Source: Paenibacillus sp. LS1
GTDB lineage: Bacteria > Bacillota > Bacilli > Paenibacillales > Paenibacillaceae
Length of the DNA stretch: 64,000 nt
Direction: 5' to 3'
Assembly (NCBI RefSeq): GCF_026013365.1
Contig: NZ_JAPDOE010000013.1
Span: forward strand, 1 to 64,000
Part shown: piece by piece, positions 54,201-61,422 of the stretch
How the letters are laid out: each line of letters starts with the position of its first letter
Numbering within the stretch: the first letter of the stretch is position 1
Notes under the pieces: generated by a model
Told to the model about the DNA's origin: nothing
The model's input: the letters and a program-made list of their open reading frames with translations, nothing else
The model's database searches: none
Position numbers and translations under genes: made by a program

Positions 54201-54389
54201 CAAAAAATCATGTAGAAAAGTGTTCTCATCGTAAGCAGCACCCTGGCTATGTACCTTAACACCAGAAGATTGTTTATACATTTGTATGGGGTGATGTGTG
54301 GCCAAAAATATATGCCGGTCAACGTGAAGTGCATCGGTGTCCATGACTTTATGGATTTGTTGAGTATTCCAGCAAACCTGTAGTGTCAC
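51273..54389 (-). CDS. dpdH: large P-loop ATPase, DpdH-like
   Basis: 1038 residues, GTG start at 54389 with GGAGG upstream. Walker A ILGESGTGKSHLV near 85, Walker B IELILLIEDFT near 300. Past the ATPase core lies a cysteine cluster CSDLECPYIHQCHEAFG followed by GLYPFNRIAL, which recurs in the window-edge gene. The C-terminal part is helical with coiled coils. Probably a sensor or signalling STAND/AAA-type ATPase of the restriction complex; precise role unknown. Starts two bases after the dpdG stop. Confidence 0.75.
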   Translation of the reverse strand: MTLQVCWNTQQIHKVMDTDALHVDRHIFLATHHPIQMYKQSSGVKVHSQGAAYDENTFLHDFLDKKEHVFVPILGESGTGKSHLVRWLEAQIDPSGRKVLLIPRLTNLKEIILMILEGLEGHVFDEYRQRVQHAVGNVTLAQAKEMLHNNITLAIGPNGNHSMERLDDFEHYFIDNLPYLFRDPALLREWFKEDGIIHLLAEHIIGGNGGRLNERREFTVEDLPLNISFINQASDITISTYSDLVGDNELQQRAVNWINQNLDQAISAMLSLSSTDLVKLMNQVRAELARRDIELILLIEDFTVLQGIDYQLLDALIYKAAADQTGEDKLCDMRVALGCTTGYFKRFEDTILTRIDFRVMLDVGEELVPSEEIERFAAKYLNAIRMPEARIVQWSTEEGKEKTLQSACSDLECPYIHQCHEAFGEVDGIGLYPFNRIALHSMYERSTKETNFNPRLLISKVLRYITENYAGAIGEGLFPPSSLFDHFGGKTENRLNTITRREMETKDPIHFDRRNVLIELWTNGYELVDLHPYVHESFKLPILNRGTTFIDSNKGIAETSSTLEDVRDSRDGIAISQSAISSETSTKSLSSVKESVRTGTAELGILPTKVEELLRKVDSWGNEGIISQHVTQDLRDLVFEALNNFIAWDSVGLNKVWFTEAGLWKKTIINFRSQSTQKSTGPIQLFLPQNGDKGEDTALALQGLIYFNHFKHWEFPKGPQYLRKTVNYLERWSALLLNQLRNIPLAEGAWDPLPPAIEVLGVTAAMGGITESCSSESLTMSLFNSIPSIRGRRSPQWDKLFNQLTLHRDDITKIATSRLAVVKGDSGTSRARVIDASMVMKRLKNLELGQLTDPPDDRISAFDKLIKCAQLIQNDLLIAIESERKDKVEWAQKMKCFIGEDLETREVAKLIKKALEGSLTSASLRDDKNKISTAANRLEKFPIKSCIKSIERLETKSLLDAAVELGRLPVDQIAELEESVNILDKFLDQSTQKVERDLRDLQTNEAVQNLEKIKVEIDSQFNLITECLRSFYKEDNLC

Positions 54390-54390
54390 G

Positions 54391-55257
54391 TTATACCTCC
54401 TCTCTTAACCAAGTAATCTCTGAGTAACGATGCATATATTGGTTTTCAGAAAATAAATATATGTCAGCATCCGATTTTTTCTCCAACCGAACAATGTTCT
54501 CCTCTTCTAAACGCATCCATGCAAAAGATGTAGCTTGTGATAAGTGACCTTCTTTTAGATTTTCGGCTCCATATTTCAATCTCAACGATTCACGATAGTG
54601 CCCCATTTCCATGACAGGGCAGAGTTTAGAGAGTCTTTTAACAATCGTATCAATATTGTGTGTAGGCTTATCATGAAACAACTGAGGTAAATAGTGACGG
54701 ATGACTCGTGTTGGATCCGGAAACAACATTTTAGGCAACCTTGAGACAAATCCGAAATAGAGAGCCCAGTCTTCAAATTGTCCGTAACGAGGATCACTAG
54801 TGCAGTCCATTTTGTCCTTTAGCTGAATCATAAGAGCATTCTCAACTGCTTCCCAGCTTCCAGGGGCATTGTAAGGGTTCTGGGACAGATACCAAGCTAT
54901 TATTTTTGCTAGATCAGCATTACTGTTACTTTCGAAATTTGAAGAAGTAAGTGCTTTTTCCCGAAGGACATGAGGTAATGCTCTCTCAAGCTGTTTATTA
55001 TCCAGTATCTCTTTAGGTAAATTTTCGGGTACCTGCAAACAATTATCTGACTCTTCTATGAGATTTAGTTTGATCAATTCAGGTATGGTAAGTCCAATAA
55101 AATCTGTTTCATTACGATCAGTATTAGCAAGTGCTTGCGGCATAAGAAGTTGTTTTAGCTTATTTGTCTCAATTCTTTTATGCGGCATTTGTAAAGTCAA
55201 ACGGTATATTGCAGAAACTCTACTCGGGGTTGCTTGAACGTTCTTCATCAAACTCAT
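54391..55257 (-). CDS. dpdG: DpdG-like protein
   Basis: 288 residues, soluble, with no motif I can name. The first 70 residues look like a winged-helix-style unit (VSAIYRLTLQMPHKRIE, LTIPELIKLNLIEES). Starts with ATG overlapping the dpdF stop (ATGA) and ends one base before the dpdH RBS-start region. Assigned by its place between RecQ-like and large ATPase genes. Confidence 0.6.
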   Translation of the reverse strand: MSLMKNVQATPSRVSAIYRLTLQMPHKRIETNKLKQLLMPQALANTDRNETDFIGLTIPELIKLNLIEESDNCLQVPENLPKEILDNKQLERALPHVLREKALTSSNFESNSNADLAKIIAWYLSQNPYNAPGSWEAVENALMIQLKDKMDCTSDPRYGQFEDWALYFGFVSRLPKMLFPDPTRVIRHYLPQLFHDKPTHNIDTIVKRLSKLCPVMEMGHYRESLRLKYGAENLKEGHLSQATSFAWMRLEEENIVRLEKKSDADIYLFSENQYMHRYSEITWLREEV

Positions 55258-57776
55258 AAACTGACCTCTTTTCTGAACGCCTCATACAGATAGGATCGTA
55301 TATCTGTCAAGTCTCTTACATGGTATTCACGACGCATAGGATGTTCCATATCTTCTGGAATAAAAAAAATTACTGGAGAAGCAGAATCAGCCTCTTTACT
55401 CATCCAACGAAATACAAGAGCATCATCTTCCTTTTTTTCGTGGATAACTAAGGTAGGAACTTTCCAGTGTAATCTCGCAAGCCGAGCATAGTCATTTATT
55501 TCACTAGTAAAAAGCAAAAGTCTTTTAGATAGTGTCTCATCTTCTCTTATTAAATCAAGCCAATGATCCTGTGCCACTATATGTTGAATCCCTTGGTTAG
55601 CAAACCAACGAATAGTACGAAACATAGTGAGTTTCTCCTTCAAATCGACTCGATTTGGATTAAGGGCAGCCCCAGTCCGATAAAGAATCAGTTGGTTACG
55701 CACCGGATCTAAATAGTTTCGCAACATAGGTTTAATTTTTTGACTGACTGGCCATTGAAGGGGGTATGAGTTTAAAGCAGGCATACTAGGTTCGTTTCTT
55801 ACTTCTCTGCATGCCGGGCAACCACCACAGGCGCGCGCCACAAAAATTTTTTCATCCTTTTTCTCTGAGTTAGATATAGAATAAACTTCTTGTATAAGGT
55901 GGGCTACACACTCCTCACTTTTGAGCAACCTTTCCATTGCTTCAATTTCGCCTCGACTAATACGTTTACTTAAAGTACGGTATTCCTCGACCTCATCCCA
56001 AAACTCATCTTCTTTATGATCATGCCTTAACATTCGTATAAACCGCCAATTTTCTCCACCTATCGAACTATTTCTATCTGTTGCCTCTTCCCAATCAAAC
56101 TCTAACACCCCTAATCTTGCTAACATCGTTAATGTTTTTAGGTGCCACTGCTCATTGTAATCATTGCGGGTGTCAATTCTTTCTGGTTCAACTCCAGGTG
56201 ATATCGTTATAGGTAGCAGGAACATATCTGTGTGTCCAGTAACAGGTTGACGGTTCGCAAACATTCTTTCCCAACGTGATCGAGCTTTATCTATCCCTAT
56301 CAGTTTTGGTGAATTTATTTTCCGAGCCTTCTCGATGTCCTCGTAATCATACAGCAGTAATGACATGCAAGCTCGGCCGTCTCTCCCACCTCTTCCTACC
56401 TCCTGATAGAACCGATCCACTCCTTCAGGCACACAAGCATGAATAACTGCTCTTACTTCAGTTTGATCCACACCAAGCCCAAATGCGGAGGTCGCAACAA
56501 CCATATCTATTCTTCTCTCTTGCCAGTCCTCTATAATTTTTTCACGTGAAGATTGAACAGTTTGCCCGTGAAATACTTCGATTCGTTTATATCCTTTACG
56601 GCGAAGCTCTGAATAAAGGTGAACAGCGTCTGCTACCTCTGTTGTATATATAATTAAAGGTCGTGGTAAATGATGCACCGCATCTAATAGTTTCTTCATT
56701 TTTTCTTGGTCACTATAACACTTGGAGATCCAATAAGCTGGCTCAGGCCTAAGTGTGACAGCGGAGAACGATTTAAAGCCTGAATCCCCAAACAGCGTCT
56801 CCAATAGCTCGTGGCAAGATTCCGTAACCGTTGCCGATAGTAACAAAGTTCGAAAGGGAATAACCGAAATTCTTCGTATCATTCTTCTCCAGCCAGCAAG
56901 CTCTTGAAAAGCTGGGCGGAATCCCTCTCCCCACCCGTCTACCGTGTGAGCTTCATCAATAACCAACATCTTTAAATATCCTTTTTTAGCGGCTATTTGA
57001 AGGGGGGAGTTCAATGAATTTAAGACACTTTCAGGTGATGCAAATATAATTCGTTGAGTTCCATTTTTAATTTTATTTTTAATCTCTTCATTTTGCTGAG
57101 CACGGGATGGACTAGAGAAATAAGCCATCGGGTGCTCAATAAGTGGCATAAGTGCACGTTCTTGATCTAGAGCCAGTGCTATGGTAGGCACTACAACTAC
57201 CGTAACTCCTTCTTGTTGGGACATCATCAGAGCAGGCAATTGCCCACACAAACTTTTTCCTGTTCCTGTAGGAAGATTAATCAACAGTGTGGCATCCTCT
57301 GGAGCAGTCAGGATAGTTCGCATGGCATCTCGCTGAGATGAACATCGATAAGACTTTTTTTCTGATACCTTTAAAAAGGGATCACCTGAGACAGTTTTTA
57401 GATGGGTTCGCTTTACAAGTCCATACAATGGTCGATCCGGTTCGTCTCCTTCTTGATAAGTCAACCAGTCGGGCTTCCATGACTCAGCGTATAATAAATA
57501 GCCGTCCTCATGCTCTTCAAGAATTTGAATCCCAACTTCACGATACATCTCTGGAGTTGGCCAACCTGATATATTTGGAAGTTTTAATATAATTCGCTGA
57601 CCCTGGTTTTGTTCGGACTCTGTCCGTAGTACCCCACGAATAATTACGGCCAAATCCAATCCAGTGACCCCTTCTTTAACCGCTAAGGCAAATCGGAGAA
57701 AAAACGGGTTTTCAAACTTTGGGGGATCAATGTTTTGTTTATCAAGCCAACTTCGTAACTCGTCCCATTCATTCAA
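55254..57776 (-). CDS. dpdF: RecQ-like DEAD/DEAH helicase, DpdF-like
   Basis: 840 residues. TTG start at 57776 with AGGAGGG eight bases upstream. Motif I LPTGTGKSLCGQLPA (~165), motif II VIDEAHTVDGWGEGF, motif III LLSATV, motif V ATSAFGLGVDQTEVR, motif VI QEVGRGGRDGRA. After the helicase core, a CGGCPACRE cluster resembles RecQ zinc-binding modules. The N-terminal 140 residues are extra. RecQ-like helicases unwind branched or single-strand-tailed DNA. Starts 14 bp after the dpdE stop. Confidence 0.82.
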   Translation of the reverse strand: MNEWDELRSWLDKQNIDPPKFENPFFLRFALAVKEGVTGLDLAVIIRGVLRTESEQNQGQRIILKLPNISGWPTPEMYREVGIQILEEHEDGYLLYAESWKPDWLTYQEGDEPDRPLYGLVKRTHLKTVSGDPFLKVSEKKSYRCSSQRDAMRTILTAPEDATLLINLPTGTGKSLCGQLPALMMSQQEGVTVVVVPTIALALDQERALMPLIEHPMAYFSSPSRAQQNEEIKNKIKNGTQRIIFASPESVLNSLNSPLQIAAKKGYLKMLVIDEAHTVDGWGEGFRPAFQELAGWRRMIRRISVIPFRTLLLSATVTESCHELLETLFGDSGFKSFSAVTLRPEPAYWISKCYSDQEKMKKLLDAVHHLPRPLIIYTTEVADAVHLYSELRRKGYKRIEVFHGQTVQSSREKIIEDWQERRIDMVVATSAFGLGVDQTEVRAVIHACVPEGVDRFYQEVGRGGRDGRACMSLLLYDYEDIEKARKINSPKLIGIDKARSRWERMFANRQPVTGHTDMFLLPITISPGVEPERIDTRNDYNEQWHLKTLTMLARLGVLEFDWEEATDRNSSIGGENWRFIRMLRHDHKEDEFWDEVEEYRTLSKRISRGEIEAMERLLKSEECVAHLIQEVYSISNSEKKDEKIFVARACGGCPACREVRNEPSMPALNSYPLQWPVSQKIKPMLRNYLDPVRNQLILYRTGAALNPNRVDLKEKLTMFRTIRWFANQGIQHIVAQDHWLDLIREDETLSKRLLLFTSEINDYARLARLHWKVPTLVIHEKKEDDALVFRWMSKEADSASPVIFFIPEDMEHPMRREYHVRDLTDIRSYLYEAFRKEVSL

Positions 57777-57789
57777 ATCCGATTCCCTC

Positions 57790-60700
57790 CTATTTGTTCA
57801 AGGTTCTTGCTGACAATACTATGAATCCAGCAGCATCTAGAATAACATCTGGTTGCTTAATCCCTTCCAGTACTGCCTCATAAATCTCATTGTCTAGCGA
57901 TTCGTAGTCCCCCCATGTACCTTCGTAACTATTCCGAAGTTCTATCTGAGTTTGCAAATCTTTGAAGTATCTCAGAGCCTTTGCCGCATTTAAATCACAT
58001 AAGTCCTTAAATGATAGTTCTTTATATAAATGCTCTCTAGAGTTTTGCTCCGCTTGTGAACAAATGTTATTCCAAGTTTTCGTCGAAAACGTATCTCTGA
58101 TCACTCTCAATCTTTCTTTAATAATATTTGTATCTTTGCCTCCTTGTTCGGCACCTTTGTAAGGGGCCGTCATTAGATTAACATAACTTGCATCAGCAAC
58201 TTCGCCTTGGTAATCCAATTGAATTGTCATGTAGTGCGGTGAGAAAAACTTATCAAGTAACCTTTTGTATACTTTTAATTTCCCCTCTTCACCGCGGCTT
58301 TCAAGTAAACGTTGAATAGGTTTTGAATCACCTTCTACAATGTAATGCATTTGAAAACCTAACCAATCTTGATTGCTTTTTGGCCAACTTGTTATATGCC
58401 TCCACATAGCATACGTTTGTCCCCGATCATCCCATCTTAAATAATCACTAAGGCTATCAAAAAAAGGATCTCCTATTCGGAACAACTTACTCCCTTTTGT
58501 TCGAACTGCACGATTTCGGTCGTAAAATCCAGGGGCATCCATTTGACTTTGTAGTTTAATCATACGAAGACTCGGAACTAACGTCCTTTGTGTTCCTTTG
58601 TAATGGAATCCTCCATCATTTTGCGATTCGCTTCGCTGAAAACTTAATGCTTCACAAAGCCACGGCTCTACAGAAGACTGCATACGAGTTGGATTTTTTT
58701 CATAAGCAACCAAATCCTCATAGAACTTGGAAGACTCTTTTTCCTTAGCATCTATCTCATCAATTATTTGTTGTTCAGTAACTTTTACCTTTTCTTGTTC
58801 AATCGTCTCAACAATATGTGCAGTTTGTAATTTCAAGCCCTGTATCCCATTCACGTACATATCTCGCATGATATTAGGAATTTGACTATCCACAAAAAAC
58901 TGTAATGATGATATAGAACTGCCGTAGATGTTCAAACCACGTTTTAATAAACTATGCCATGCATACTGGAAATTAATCTCATTATCGGGTCCGGTCATAA
59001 TACTCATATAGAACGGTTTATCTCTCCCCAAACGATCAAGTCGGCCGATTCTCTGCTCAATTCGATTAGGTGAAAACGGTAAATCATAATGAATTAAATG
59101 ATCAACAAATTGAAAATTCCGACCTACTTCTCCAGAACTATCACATATCAACACTTGAAATATAGAGCGACTACGAAATGTATCTGTAATTTCCTTAATC
59201 TGATCTTGATTAAGATTTGAATGGTATGCACCAACCAGTTCTTGTCCTAACTCTTGAGCTAAATATCTGTGCATTTTTTCGCACACTGAAGTAAATTGGG
59301 AGAATACAATTATTTTTTGCTCTTCCTTACCACTCCTTCGAGCCCTCTCCTGAATATTTTTTATGCTATATAAAAGCAGTTGAAGCTTATCCCCCTCTTC
59401 GCTCGGGTATTTAAAAACATTCAGCATCCTTTGGAGTAATTCAAGTTCCCCTTGGAATAGTTCAGTATTGATAAGAAGATTGATATTATCTAGTGAAGCC
59501 AAGGACTCCTCTACTTCTTTAGTTAAACGAATCCGAATTAATTTACAGAAAAGATCATCATCGCTACCAGCCGTCTCAAGGAAAAGAAACCAAATCCGAG
59601 ATAAGTTTGACTCCATTGTCTGCTCGTTTTCCCATAAATGTCTTTCAGAGGCCCAAGCTTCATACCTATACTCATCCAGTAACTGGTGAAGTACTTCTGT
59701 CCGTTCATCTAAGTCAAACTGCTCAGTGATTGACTGTTCACTTCGGCTATGCTGAAGAATACTTCCCACACTTTCTCTACGATTTCTTAACATTCGCCGA
59801 TGAAGTCGATACGTTTCCGAGATATGTAATCTTATTTTTCGGATCAGTTCGCCTCTTTTTTCTTCATTTAATGTGTCTAAATCCATCTCTAATTTTTGAA
59901 GGAAGGACTCCAAAATTCCATCGTCTTTAAATAAAGTACGTAAATTTGCAATACCACGTTTTAACAAGAAGGATTTGGTGTTTTCACGAAAAGATAACAG
60001 AACCTTTCCTATATCTTGTCGAAACATTAATTTCTGTCGAAAAGCATCAAGTTCATTAAGTTTATAGTTGTCCGGATCCAATAGGTGTAACATAGACAAA
60101 AACTCTTTTTCATTATTGAGTACGGGTGTAGCCGACAAAAGGAGTAGGGCATTGGCATGGTGAGATACATATCTAATCTGTTCGTATTTATTTTTAGCAT
60201 GAGGATTCTGTGAAAAAGCCAATTTGGCAACTTCATGGGCTTCATCAATTATCACAATATCAGGGAGAGTTTCTTCTATAAAATCAAATGTTTCCAATGC
60301 AGTAAAGCGAACACGACCTGGAAATTGACCAATTAAGCAACGTTGAGTCAATTCCTCCTCCCATTGCACAAGCAGAAAGGATGGAACTAGAACTAACGCT
60401 GTTCTTTCAGCCTCATCCAGTAACATTTGTCTTAAAATCACACCAGCTTCAATTGTTTTCCCAAGACCAACTTCATCTGCGAGTAAATAGCGAGGAATAG
60501 GGTCTTCCAACACTCGTCGAATAACTTCAATCTGGTGAGGTACCAAATCAATATTGGAAGAAATAAGGCCAGTCATCCCCTTGGCTACTGCTCTTTGATC
60601 TATAAGATTTTCCATAAAACCTGTTCTTCTTGTATAAAAGAAAGCCGTTTCTTGCCCCAATATAGATAAGACTTCCGTTGGATGAGGTAGAGAGTCTTCA

Positions 60701-61020
60701 CAGCGGACGTAAAGTTCGTTTTGAGATATGTACATGGAGAAACGATCAGGGAAATCGACTTCGTATTCATTTCCTATTTTCCGAAGCGCTCTTCCCATCA
60801 CCCATTGATCTTCATCTAGTTGGTAAAAGTAACAGCGTGACTGGTGCTGAAGAACTACTTTCTTGATATCATTAATTGAGTATATATTGGTTTCTTGATC
60901 TGAAATAGAGTGAAAATAAGTTACTTCTGCCATATTACCAACTAGTATGGATTTCAGCTTTCCAATACCTTTGTTGTTAGATAATACTTGCACAAAAGAG
61001 CCAATCTCTAAGGTATTCAT
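57790..61020 (-). CDS. dpdE: SNF2/RapA-like helicase, DpdE-like
   Basis: 1076 residues. N-terminal Tudor/SH3-like part (GSFVQVLSNNKGIGKL, about 1-120) as in RapA-type proteins. SNF2 motifs: LADEVGLGKTIEAG (I), VIIDEAHEVA (II), LLLSATPVLN (III), KIIVFSQF-type (here EEQKIIVFSQFTSV), and RIEQRIGRLDRLGRD (VI). About 400 C-terminal residues are not recognised. First gene of the operon with its own promoter region (61021-61310). SNF2 proteins of this kind slide along double-stranded DNA; in DISARM (DrmD) and Dpd (DpdE) they are part of restriction. Confidence 0.82.
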   Translation of the reverse strand: MNTLEIGSFVQVLSNNKGIGKLKSILVGNMAEVTYFHSISDQETNIYSINDIKKVVLQHQSRCYFYQLDEDQWVMGRALRKIGNEYEVDFPDRFSMYISQNELYVRCEDSLPHPTEVLSILGQETAFFYTRRTGFMENLIDQRAVAKGMTGLISSNIDLVPHQIEVIRRVLEDPIPRYLLADEVGLGKTIEAGVILRQMLLDEAERTALVLVPSFLLVQWEEELTQRCLIGQFPGRVRFTALETFDFIEETLPDIVIIDEAHEVAKLAFSQNPHAKNKYEQIRYVSHHANALLLLSATPVLNNEKEFLSMLHLLDPDNYKLNELDAFRQKLMFRQDIGKVLLSFRENTKSFLLKRGIANLRTLFKDDGILESFLQKLEMDLDTLNEEKRGELIRKIRLHISETYRLHRRMLRNRRESVGSILQHSRSEQSITEQFDLDERTEVLHQLLDEYRYEAWASERHLWENEQTMESNLSRIWFLFLETAGSDDDLFCKLIRIRLTKEVEESLASLDNINLLINTELFQGELELLQRMLNVFKYPSEEGDKLQLLLYSIKNIQERARRSGKEEQKIIVFSQFTSVCEKMHRYLAQELGQELVGAYHSNLNQDQIKEITDTFRSRSIFQVLICDSSGEVGRNFQFVDHLIHYDLPFSPNRIEQRIGRLDRLGRDKPFYMSIMTGPDNEINFQYAWHSLLKRGLNIYGSSISSLQFFVDSQIPNIMRDMYVNGIQGLKLQTAHIVETIEQEKVKVTEQQIIDEIDAKEKESSKFYEDLVAYEKNPTRMQSSVEPWLCEALSFQRSESQNDGGFHYKGTQRTLVPSLRMIKLQSQMDAPGFYDRNRAVRTKGSKLFRIGDPFFDSLSDYLRWDDRGQTYAMWRHITSWPKSNQDWLGFQMHYIVEGDSKPIQRLLESRGEEGKLKVYKRLLDKFFSPHYMTIQLDYQGEVADASYVNLMTAPYKGAEQGGKDTNIIKERLRVIRDTFSTKTWNNICSQAEQNSREHLYKELSFKDLCDLNAAKALRYFKDLQTQIELRNSYEGTWGDYESLDNEIYEAVLEGIKQPDVILDAAGFIVLSARTLNK

Positions 61021-61132
61021 ACTGATCCCCCATTATTCTTTAAAGAAAGCTCTAATAATAAAAACCCCACATACAATGTGAAGTTAATTGTTTTTTTATA
61101 AATATTGGATATATACGTTGCTATATAGTATA

Positions 61133-61161
61133 AAAGTACCTGAATGGTCGATTATCGTCAA
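61133..61161 (-). promoter_or_regulatory. candidate promoter of the Dpd-like operon
   Basis: Minus strand TTGACG (61156-61161), 17-bp spacer, TACTTT (61133-61138), continuing into TATACT. The -10 is imperfect. It lies 113 bp before the dpdE ATG within the 402-bp gap, which otherwise holds only the upstream gene's terminator. Confidence 0.4.
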
Positions 61162-61310
61162 CCCAGGTTTTAACGTTTTTCATTGAATTTTACCAAGAAT
61201 GAAAACCGTGTTAGGTTATGGATTCCCTTGCTTTTCCTTTATAGTTTGGAAATAGATATGGTCTTTAGGTTATCTGAATTGGGATTCAATGCACAAAACT
61301 ATTTTACTAT

Positions 61311-61339
61311 AAAAAAGCCCCTCCTATAAAATGGGGGGC
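61311..61339 (-). terminator. terminator of the edge ATPase gene
   Basis: GCCCCTC (61317-61323) pairs with GGGGGGC (61333-61339, one G-T pair); the minus strand then reads TTTTTTA. Placed 84 bp after the edge gene stop, it separates that gene from the dpdE operon. Confidence 0.85.
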
Positions 61340-61422
61340 CGCAATACTTATATCGATTTGCTCGGATGATGTAAATGTATTGATTAGTGTTAATCATGGT
61401 TTTTACCATCCAATTTTAATTT

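Noticed and set aside
42688..61020. DISARM or Druantia system
   Set aside because: Shares PLD, SNF2 and DUF1998-type parts with DISARM, but has a RecQ-like helicase, a DpdH-type ATPase and no methyltransferase; no Druantia DruA-D proteins are seen.
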